From Flagellimonas oceanensis (lineage in GTDB: Bacteria > Bacteroidota > Bacteroidia > Flavobacteriales > Flavobacteriaceae), in the NCBI RefSeq assembly GCF_003992595.1, contig NZ_RZNA01000044.1, positions 62,001 through 126,000 of the forward strand: a stretch of 64,000 bases of DNA, given 5' to 3'. Of this stretch, positions 57,327 through 64,000 are shown piece by piece. The position numbers and the translations under genes are program-made. The first letter of the stretch is position 1. Each line of letters starts with the position of its first letter. Under the pieces are notes generated by a model. That model searched no databases. It was given only the letters and a program-made list of their open reading frames with translations, and was not told the DNA's origin.

Positions 57327-58952
57327 ATGAAAAATATATTAAAATATACCGCCATAGTTTTGGGACTGCTTCAATTGAGTAGTTGCGGGGAGGATTTTTT
57401 AAATACCGAGCCCATCACAGAGCTAACGGATGAAAGTTTTTATTCCACAGAAAACCAAATTTATACCGCCCTCATTGGATGCTATGATGGTCTGCAAGTG
57501 GCAACCGGGACCTCAGGGGACAGCGGAGTGAGTTTTTACGCCGCCTCAGAGGTAATGAGCGATGATTGTTTTGGTGGCGTGGGCAATGCCGATGGTTATA
57601 ATTATCAGGCCATTGATGAATTTGACGGTAGCAGAGCACCGAGTTATAGCAATTTGTTCAACGATACATGGGTTTCCTATTACGGGGCAATTCATAGATG
57701 TAACGTGCTCATCAACAGAATAGATCAAGTGGATTGGACAGGAAATGAAGACACGCGTAACCAATATCTTGGTGAAGCTCGTTTTATTCGTGCATACCTA
57801 TATTTTGAAATGGCACGTCTATGGGGAGGTATTCCTTTGTTGACTGAGCCCTCTTCCGAGAATCTGCCAAGATCATCAGCCGAGGAGGTTTATGCCGTAA
57901 TTGCCGAGGATTTGGTTTATGCAGCAAATAATATGCCTGATATATCCTATGATACGGTACCCAATGGTCGAGTGACCCGATGGGCGGCCAAATCACTTTT
58001 GGCCCGCGTCTATCTGTTCTATACGGGATACTACGGACAATCCAATTTGGTCGGAATGGTATCACAAGCCCAAGCTTTGGAACATTTGGAAGACGTAATC
58101 CAAGGAAGCGGACATAGTTTGGTGCCAGAGTTCAAGGATTTGTGGCCTGCTGCCTCAACCACGGAAAGCGGTACTACCTATGCAGGTGAGGATAACCCCG
58201 AGGTGGTCTTTTCAGTCAAATATACTTTCACAAGTGATTATAATGGCAATACGGACGGTAACCATTGGATGGTCATGTTCGGGCTTAGAAACTTGGACCA
58301 CTTCCCTTATGGAAGGGGATGGGGTATTACAGTAAATCCGAAACTGTACAACCTTTATGATGAAAACGATACCAGACGTGATGCTTCGGTAATTTCCATC
58401 GAGGAAGAAGAAATAGATTTTGGAAGTGACCTTTTGTTGGATCAGCGTGAATACACCGGGTATACGAACAAAAAATACACCCCTATGAGTGCGTATGACG
58501 AGGAAGGAAACCTAAACAGTGCCGCGGAACTACTGGGAGCGACAAACTTCCAGATTGGACAATTCCAGGATTATACGGTAATCCGTTACGCCGATGTACT
58601 GCTGATGGCGGCCGAGCTCGGTAGTGCAAGTGCCCAGGCCTATTTTGATCAAGTGAGGCAACGTGCCTACGGAGATAACTTCTCGTCCCTGTCAGCAACC
58701 CCGAATAACATTATGATAGAGCGTCACAAGGAGTTTGCCTTGGAAGGTATCCGTTATTGGGATCTGCTAAGACAAGGAATTGGCGTCGCTGCCAATGAAA
58801 TAGCGGAGAACACAACCGTTTTGAGCGGAAATGTGGAAACTAACAAACAGATCAGTGCCTCACAAATTCAAGAGACACAAGGATTATCACAAATTCCTAA
58901 CACACAAATCACATTATCGGATGGAGTATTGACCCAAAATCCAGGATGGTAA
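57327..58952 (+). CDS. SusD/RagB family glycan-binding lipoprotein (region F)
   Basis: The 541-residue surface lipoprotein (lipobox LQLSSC, Cys20, then GEDFLNTEPI) shows the usual SusD architecture. Features are LGEARFIRAYLYFEMARLWG (about 149-168), VTRWAAKSLLARVYLFYTGYY, VIRYADVLLMAAEL and a C-terminal HKEFALEGIRYWDLLRQG. It partners the SusC encoded 10 bases upstream. The next gene, for a PKD-containing lipoprotein, begins 23 bases after the stop, so the three are one transcript. Confidence 0.96.
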   Translation: MKNILKYTAIVLGLLQLSSCGEDFLNTEPITELTDESFYSTENQIYTALIGCYDGLQVATGTSGDSGVSFYAASEVMSDDCFGGVGNADGYNYQAIDEFDGSRAPSYSNLFNDTWVSYYGAIHRCNVLINRIDQVDWTGNEDTRNQYLGEARFIRAYLYFEMARLWGGIPLLTEPSSENLPRSSAEEVYAVIAEDLVYAANNMPDISYDTVPNGRVTRWAAKSLLARVYLFYTGYYGQSNLVGMVSQAQALEHLEDVIQGSGHSLVPEFKDLWPAASTTESGTTYAGEDNPEVVFSVKYTFTSDYNGNTDGNHWMVMFGLRNLDHFPYGRGWGITVNPKLYNLYDENDTRRDASVISIEEEEIDFGSDLLLDQREYTGYTNKKYTPMSAYDEEGNLNSAAELLGATNFQIGQFQDYTVIRYADVLLMAAELGSASAQAYFDQVRQRAYGDNFSSLSATPNNIMIERHKEFALEGIRYWDLLRQGIGVAANEIAENTTVLSGNVETNKQISASQIQETQGLSQIPNTQITLSDGVLTQNPGW

Positions 58953-58975
58953 TCAAACTATAAAAATTAACTGCA

Positions 58976-60871
58976 ATGAAGACAATTGATTATATATTAA
59001 AGATAAGCCTCATAGGGGTTCTCCTGTTCGGAGCTTATTCGTGTGAGGACGAATATGAACTGGAGGATAAACCTGCAGTGGAACAACTTCAGTTTTCAAT
59101 CGTTCAAGATTACGACATCGACCCGGGAGGGAATACGGTAATCGTAACCAACAATACCCCAGGTACCACAGCGGTCTGGGATTATGGAACAGGAAAATCA
59201 TATAAAGTGCACGATACCATTCAATATGCATTTGCCGGTGATTACACAATCCAGTTTACAGCCGTTACCGATGGTGGTTTAGTGGATGCCGATCCAGTGA
59301 ATGTATCCGTTACCGATGACAATTTGAGTTATGTCAGTGATCCCCTTTGGATAATGCTTTCTGGGGGTCCTGGTAACTCTAAAACATGGGTCTTGGATGT
59401 GGATGAGAATGGGCAGTCCAAATATTTTACCGGTCCTATGTTCTTTTTTGGAACTGACAATGGTTGGTTACAGGAAGGCGAACCCTTTGCCACTTTTGAT
59501 GGAGGATGCTACGGGGAAGACTGCTGGAACTGGTCTCCCGATCTAGGTGGAATCCAAGGATGGGGTTTTTCTGGACCTGGTGATTTTGGAGAAATGACCT
59601 TCAGTTTGGAAGGAGGACCTTACTTGACCGTTGAACATTTGATGCAACCGGAATATGGTTCACAATCGGGAACCTATTACTTGGATAAGGACAATCATAC
59701 CTTAACCACAAGTGGGGCAACCATCATACATGATTCCGCTTACGAGGATTGCGTTGAGGATTGGAACAATATTGTGGTACTTTCCCTGACAGAGGATTAT
59801 ATGCAACTTGGAGTAATTCGAGGCTGCGGAGACCCAGCCTTGCTTTCCTATAACTTCATCTCCAAGGAGTATGCGGATAATTGGACGCCTCCTGAGCCAG
59901 AAGAGCCAGAGCCAGATGAAGGTTTCCAGCCAACTTTCGAAGAGGGGGAACTGCTTCAAATCCTTACTGGAGGTCCTGCGGCAGGAAGATATTGGAAATT
60001 GGATGGGACTGGAAACCCCGTGGATTGGATAATAGGAGGAATCGGTTGGACCACGGATGCTTCCAGCTCCTACAACTGGGGATGGAATGACGACTGGACC
60101 GCTACAGCGGAAAATTCATATATACGTTTTGACCAATACGGAGGCACCCAGAATTATTTTAAAAATGAAAATGGTGTAGAGAGTTCAGGTACGTTTACCA
60201 TCGATCAATCGGAATCGGGTGATTATGCCACGATAACCTTGAGTGATGGTGGAACCCTGATACAAAGCGAAGGAAGTTGGTTGAGCCCTACCACAAGTAC
60301 CCTTACCGTGGTAAAAGCTGTCCCGGATGATTTTGAAAGCTTTGGGCTATGGTTTGGAACAAGTTACAACCCGGACAATGACGAATGGTTATCCTTCCAT
60401 TATATCATCAACAATAATGTTTCCGGTGGAGGAGGTGGCAACGTAACACCTCCGGGAGGAACGGAAGTAGTCGTTGATAATTCATTGATTGACTACGGTG
60501 ACCTTGAAATGAATGGAAATTTGCGAATAGAGCTGTACAATGATTTCGGAAGTACTGCAGCAAATCCACCATTGGATACCAGTGAATTGATGTTTGGCGA
60601 TCGAGTGGAAGTGACATTTACATTAAGTGGCACCGGCCTGGCAGGAAACTATGATGCATCCGTCTATTATGCAGATGCCGATTGGAGTCCTAATGGTAAC
60701 GGAGAAACGATTAATGTCACAGGTGATGGTACTTACACAGTGACTTTCGACCCTGATTCCGCAGTGGAGGGTAATGTGGTATTTGTGATTGATATCGTTG
60801 GTATGGGTACTGATATTGCTGATATGAATGCGGTAACGGCCACCATAGACAGTGTTTATATGTTCGATTAG
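58976..60871 (+). CDS. PKD-domain surface glycan-binding lipoprotein with duplicated module
   Basis: The 631-residue product is a lipoprotein (FGAYSC, Cys23) with a PKD-like domain (about 42-112, TTAVWDYGTGKSYKVHDTIQ). Two related modules follow: about 125-305 (LWIMLSGGPGNSKTWVLDVD) and 322-480 (LLQILTGGPAAGRYWKLDGT). Both open with a 'L(S/T)GGP..(K/R).W.LD' pattern and are rich in Trp and Gly. A Gly-rich linker (SGGGGGNVTPPGG) leads to a C-terminal beta-rich domain (about 500-631) resembling carbohydrate-binding modules. It occupies the SusE/F position and would bind glycan at the surface. Similar PKD lipoproteins are known in beta-glucan loci of marine Bacteroidota, so laminarin-like substrates are possible, as inference. 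Confidence 0.85.
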   Translation: MKTIDYILKISLIGVLLFGAYSCEDEYELEDKPAVEQLQFSIVQDYDIDPGGNTVIVTNNTPGTTAVWDYGTGKSYKVHDTIQYAFAGDYTIQFTAVTDGGLVDADPVNVSVTDDNLSYVSDPLWIMLSGGPGNSKTWVLDVDENGQSKYFTGPMFFFGTDNGWLQEGEPFATFDGGCYGEDCWNWSPDLGGIQGWGFSGPGDFGEMTFSLEGGPYLTVEHLMQPEYGSQSGTYYLDKDNHTLTTSGATIIHDSAYEDCVEDWNNIVVLSLTEDYMQLGVIRGCGDPALLSYNFISKEYADNWTPPEPEEPEPDEGFQPTFEEGELLQILTGGPAAGRYWKLDGTGNPVDWIIGGIGWTTDASSSYNWGWNDDWTATAENSYIRFDQYGGTQNYFKNENGVESSGTFTIDQSESGDYATITLSDGGTLIQSEGSWLSPTTSTLTVVKAVPDDFESFGLWFGTSYNPDNDEWLSFHYIINNNVSGGGGGNVTPPGGTEVVVDNSLIDYGDLEMNGNLRIELYNDFGSTAANPPLDTSELMFGDRVEVTFTLSGTGLAGNYDASVYYADADWSPNGNGETINVTGDGTYTVTFDPDSAVEGNVVFVIDIVGMGTDIADMNAVTATIDSVYMFD

Positions 60872-60893
60872 TTGAAAAAAATCTTTATAGATA

Positions 60894-60910
60894 GAGTTAG
60901 TTAGTTTAGT
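60894..60910 (+). repeat. GAGTTAGTTAGTTTAGT intergenic motif, copy 3
   Basis: This string is identical over 17 bases to 15533-15549. It begins 22 bases after the stop of the PKD lipoprotein gene and ends one base before a terminator stem (60912). Confidence 0.6.
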
Positions 60911-60911
60911 G

Positions 60912-60950
60912 GCAAGGAGCAGGAAAGGCAAAAATCTGCTCCTTGCTTTT
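60912..60950 (+). terminator. Rho-independent terminator after the region-F SusC/SusD operon
   Basis: GCAAGGAGCAG (60912-60922) pairs perfectly with CTGCTCCTTGC (60936-60946) around a 13-base loop, then TTTT. It separates the uptake genes from the GH97 and GH3 genes. Confidence 0.9.
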
Positions 60951-61037
60951 AATCGCACATAAAACATTCCCTTCAAAAAAATCACTATAGCTTGTTGCTG
61001 GGACATGGTTCCCAGTTCATGAGCATGATTTCAATGA

Positions 61038-63056
61038 ATGATGAAAAAATTTATCATGAATAAACGAATAGCAATTTACATCGCCCTGGCTTCCCTTTTT
61101 GCATGCAAACAGGAACCAAAGAATATTTCATACGAATTGGCTTCCCCAAATGGCACCAATAAAATTGTTTTTGAATTATCGGAAACAAGTCCATCGTATA
61201 GTGTGGGCCACGGAGATAAAAAAGTGGTGGAACCCTCAGCTTTGGGTTTTGTTCTCAAGGAAAACGATTCCTTGAGCCACAATCTGGAAGTGGTCAATAT
61301 AGAGCGCTCATCCTTTAATGAAACCTGGGAACAGGTTTGGGGGGAAAAGCATTTGGTAGAGAACAATTACAATCAACTCACTGTCCAATTGCAGGAAAAG
61401 GCAGATACCAAGCGAAAGTTGAATATCGAATTCCGTGCCTTTGATGATGGCGTGGCATTTCGATATGTATTTCCAGAACAAGGAGTCAAGGACAGTATTT
61501 TCATCATGAACGAGTTGACGGAGTTCAACCTCACAAATGATGGAGAGGCTTGGTGGATTCCCGCATACAAAGCGAATCGCTACGAGCATTTGTTTACCAA
61601 GACCAAGCTCAGTGAGATTGATACCGTCCACACACCTTTTACCATCAAAAGTGATGATGGATTGTACCTAAGTCTTCATGAAGCTGACCTGAAAAACTTT
61701 GCCAGCTATACCGTGGCCAAAAAAGAAGGCACTCAATTGGATCTCGATTTGATGCCATGGAGCGATGGCGTAAAAGTACGTACCGTCAACAGTTTCCAAA
61801 CACCCTGGAGAACGCTTCAAATTGGGGAAAAACCTGGAGAACTTATAGAGTCCTCACTGATATTGAATCTTAATGAACCCAATAAGTTGGAGGACCTAAG
61901 TTATATAGAAACCTACAAATACACAGGGATTTGGTGGGGCATGCACATTAGCAAATACACCTTTTGGGAAGGTCCCAAGCATGGGGCCACCACGGAGAAT
62001 GCAATCGCGGACATTGATAGAACCCATGAATTGGGCATACATCATATGTTGATTGAAGGCTGGAACAAAGGATGGACCCCGGCCTGGTACGAAAATAGAA
62101 TGCACGAGTTCAGTTTTACAGAGTCAACCCCTGATTTTGATTACCAAAAAGTTGTGGATTACGGTAGGGAAAAAGGTGTGAACATCATTGGCTATCACGA
62201 AACAGGTTCCAATATCATCAACTACAAAAAACAGATTGATGCCGGGATGCAGTTGTACAAAGATTTAGGTATCCATGATATCAAAATTGGACAAGTGGGC
62301 GATAAACTCAACATGAAGGAATGGCACGGAAGCCAATTTGGAGTGGAATATTATCGCTGGGTGTTGGAAAAGGCCGCTGAATATGAATTGACGGTAAACT
62401 TTCACGAACCCATCAAGGATACGGGAGAACGTAGAACCTACCCCAATATGATGGCTAGGGAAGGGGCCCGAGGACAAGAATACAACGCTTGGAGCGAAGG
62501 GAATCCACCAAGCTTTACCGTTATTTTACCATTTACCAGAATGCTGTCCGGTCCAATGGATTTTACACCCGGTGTATTGGATATTATGGAAACCAAGGGA
62601 TTCAATAATAGACGGGTTAATACAACGGCCGCCAAACAATTGGCGTTGTACGTGGTGTTGTATTCCCCAATTCAAATGTTGGCCGATTTGCCAGAAAATT
62701 ATATTGGTCATCCAGCATTCCCGTTTCTTGCGGATGTACCCACGGATTGGGAAACCACCAAAGTGATCAATGGGGAAATAGGAGAATACATTACAACCGT
62801 TAGGAAAGATTTGAATTCCGAAGATTGGTATTTGGGCAGTATTACCAATGAGGAAGCAAGGGATTTTGAAATCGAGCTTTCCTTTCTTTCCGATGGACCA
62901 TACGAAGCACAGATTTATGCGGATGCCGAGGGCACCGATTTAGAGAACAGCCCTGAAAAAGTTGGTATTTCCAAACAAGAGGTTTCTTCAAAAGACACCT
63001 TGGGGATTCATCTTGCTGCAGGGGGAGGTACTGCCATACGTTTCAAAAAATTATAG
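61038..63056 (+). CDS. GH97 family alpha-glucoside hydrolase, inverting type, lipoprotein
   Basis: The 672-residue lipoprotein (LASLFAC, Cys23) has the GH97 layout: an N-terminal beta-sandwich (about 30-285), a (beta/alpha)8 barrel (about 286-570) and a C-terminal beta domain. The acidic residues of B. thetaiotaomicron SusB (Glu439, Glu508, Glu526, Glu532) are matched with identical spacing by Glu388 (YHETGSN), Glu457 (NFHEPI), Glu475 and Glu481 (REGARGQE). This supports the inverting, calcium-dependent alpha-glucosidase branch rather than the retaining alpha-galactosidase branch. It follows the uptake operon after a terminator, and GH3 follows after 5 bases. An ATG at 61056 is an alternative start. 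Confidence 0.93.
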   Translation: MMKKFIMNKRIAIYIALASLFACKQEPKNISYELASPNGTNKIVFELSETSPSYSVGHGDKKVVEPSALGFVLKENDSLSHNLEVVNIERSSFNETWEQVWGEKHLVENNYNQLTVQLQEKADTKRKLNIEFRAFDDGVAFRYVFPEQGVKDSIFIMNELTEFNLTNDGEAWWIPAYKANRYEHLFTKTKLSEIDTVHTPFTIKSDDGLYLSLHEADLKNFASYTVAKKEGTQLDLDLMPWSDGVKVRTVNSFQTPWRTLQIGEKPGELIESSLILNLNEPNKLEDLSYIETYKYTGIWWGMHISKYTFWEGPKHGATTENAIADIDRTHELGIHHMLIEGWNKGWTPAWYENRMHEFSFTESTPDFDYQKVVDYGREKGVNIIGYHETGSNIINYKKQIDAGMQLYKDLGIHDIKIGQVGDKLNMKEWHGSQFGVEYYRWVLEKAAEYELTVNFHEPIKDTGERRTYPNMMAREGARGQEYNAWSEGNPPSFTVILPFTRMLSGPMDFTPGVLDIMETKGFNNRRVNTTAAKQLALYVVLYSPIQMLADLPENYIGHPAFPFLADVPTDWETTKVINGEIGEYITTVRKDLNSEDWYLGSITNEEARDFEIELSFLSDGPYEAQIYADAEGTDLENSPEKVGISKQEVSSKDTLGIHLAAGGGTAIRFKKL

Positions 63057-63061
63057 GAATC

Positions 63062-64000
63062 ATGAAAAATAAACCGATATCCACAGCTTTGGCCTTTGTG
63101 GCCATTATCGGGATATCCTGTAAGAGGGAGGGAGCCGTGAACAAGGGAGAAATGGACCTTGCCATGGAAGAGTCCTATCAAGGAACACCGGTATCCATGC
63201 AGTACGATGAAAAAATCGATAGCCTGATTGCCCAAATGACCTTGGAGGAAAAAGTAGGCATGTTGCATGGCAGCAGTATGTTTGCCACCGCTGCAGTAGA
63301 ACGATTGGGCATTCCTGAGTTTACCATGGCCGATGGGCCTTTGGGGGTGCGGGAAGAGATTTCCCGTGATTCTTGGGCCCCAGCGGGTTGGGACAATGAT
63401 TTTGCCACCTATTATCCAGCAGGGGGTGGATTGGCCGCGACCTGGAACCCGGAAATGGCATATCGTTTTGGGAACAGTGTAGGCGCGGAAGCCCGCGCTA
63501 GGGATAAGGACATGCTTCTCTCTCCCGCAATAAACATCATTCGAACCCCTTTGGGCGGTAGAACCTACGAGTATTTTACCGAAGACCCTTTTTTGAACAA
63601 AAAAATGACCGTTCCTTTTGTGGTCGGTGTACAGGAAAATGATGTTGCCGTCAGTGAAAAACATTATGCAGCGAACAATCAGGAAACCCATCGCGATTAT
63701 GTTGATGTTCAAATAGATGAGCGAACCCTCAGGGAAATTTATCTTCCAGCCTTTAAAGCGGCCGTGACGGAAGGACAAGCCTACGGTTTTATGGGAGCCT
63801 ATAACAAGTTCAGGGGGGATTACCTCTGTGAGAACGAGTATATGCTTCAAACCGTGTTGCGCGACCAATGGGGGTTTGATGGAATCGTTGTCTCCGATTG
63901 GGCTGCTGTACACGATACAAAAAAAGCATTGGAGAGCGGTACGGATATTGAAATGGGAACACCAAAACCTTTCGATGAATTCTACTTTGCCGATGCATTG
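63062..64000 (+). CDS. GH3 family beta-glycosidase, lipoprotein, cut by window end
   Basis: The reading frame from the ATG at 63062 stays open to the window edge (313 codons seen). A lipobox (IIGISC, Cys19) precedes the GH3 N-terminal barrel: LIAQMTLEEKVGMLHGSSMF, PEFTMADGPLGVRE, SEKHYAANNQE (the KH pair) and the nucleophile Asp in GIVVSDWAAVHD (about residue 280). Further motifs are INIIRTPLGGRTYEYFTEDP and FMGAYNKFRGDYLCEN. This differs from the BglX-like GH3 at 19133 and resembles the branch with DGPLGVR and GGR(T)YEYF motifs, which includes beta-glucosidases that often act on beta-1,2- to beta-1,6-linked glucosides. The alpha/beta sandwich and the acid/base residue lie beyond the window. 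Confidence 0.92.
   Translation, partial: MKNKPISTALAFVAIIGISCKREGAVNKGEMDLAMEESYQGTPVSMQYDEKIDSLIAQMTLEEKVGMLHGSSMFATAAVERLGIPEFTMADGPLGVREEISRDSWAPAGWDNDFATYYPAGGGLAATWNPEMAYRFGNSVGAEARARDKDMLLSPAINIIRTPLGGRTYEYFTEDPFLNKKMTVPFVVGVQENDVAVSEKHYAANNQETHRDYVDVQIDERTLREIYLPAFKAAVTEGQAYGFMGAYNKFRGDYLCENEYMLQTVLRDQWGFDGIVVSDWAAVHDTKKALESGTDIEMGTPKPFDEFYFADAL

Noticed and set aside
61038..63056. Assigning GH97 to the retaining alpha-galactosidase branch
   Set aside because: All four glutamates of the inverting SusB type are present with identical spacing, so the inverting branch fits better.
63008..63913. Open frame of 301 codons on the minus strand at the right edge
   Set aside because: It is antisense to the start of the GH3 lipoprotein gene, whose own frame is open to the window end with clear GH3 motifs.

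Overview
The window comes from a glycan-degrading member of the Bacteroidota, most likely a marine-type Flavobacteriaceae. The basis is four SusC/SusD outer-membrane uptake pairs, many lipoprotein and Tat-like signals, TAnnTTTG-like promoter elements with little use of Shine-Dalgarno sequences, a Y_Y_Y/LuxR-type sensor, a FecR/ECF-sigma pair and glycoside hydrolase families GH2, GH3, GH97 and GH144. Genus cannot be decided by reading. No rRNA, tRNA, CRISPR array, insertion sequence or phage gene was seen.

Layout. (A) 37-5261, plus strand: a TRAP large permease, a double-domain DUF1080 lipoprotein and two Tat-exported Gfo/Idh oxidoreductases. (B) 5518-23040, plus strand: a one-protein sensor/regulator, then SusC, SusD, a lipoprotein with three LamG-like modules, two tandem GH144 lipoproteins, an alpha/beta-hydrolase, a GH3 and a formylglycine-type sulfatase. 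This reads as a beta-1,2-glucan utilisation locus with accessory enzymes for substituents. It ends at a strong bidirectional terminator (23100-23132). (C) 30747-23218, minus strand: a GntR regulator with a sugar-sensor domain, a LacZ-type GH2, a xylose-isomerase-like TIM barrel protein, an FGE-fold protein without the catalytic cysteines, and another Gfo/Idh protein. (D) 31037-39598, plus strand: a SusC/SusD pair divergent from the GntR operon, a terminator, then a 14-repeat FG-GAP/ASPIC-UnbV lipoprotein. (E) 39663-50535: galactokinase (minus), a second DUF1080 lipoprotein, a FecR anti-sigma gene placed before its ECF sigma gene, a SusC with an STN signalling domain, SusD, and a DUF218 (YdcF-like) protein. 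(F) 50689-64000: an M61 peptidase (minus), a membrane-bound AraC regulator, SusC/SusD, a PKD-type glycan-binding lipoprotein, a GH97 and a GH3 cut by the window end.

How the parts fit. Each SusC/SusD pair imports oligosaccharides made at the surface by lipoprotein hydrolases. Each pair sits beside a different regulator class: Y_Y_Y-LuxR, GntR-PBP, FecR/ECF sigma and transmembrane AraC. Across the window, three DUF1080 domains, three Gfo/Idh proteins and one TIM barrel isomerase-like protein make up the parts list of the oxidative 3-keto-glycoside route for breaking glycosidic bonds. That route would run in the periplasm beside the classical hydrolases.
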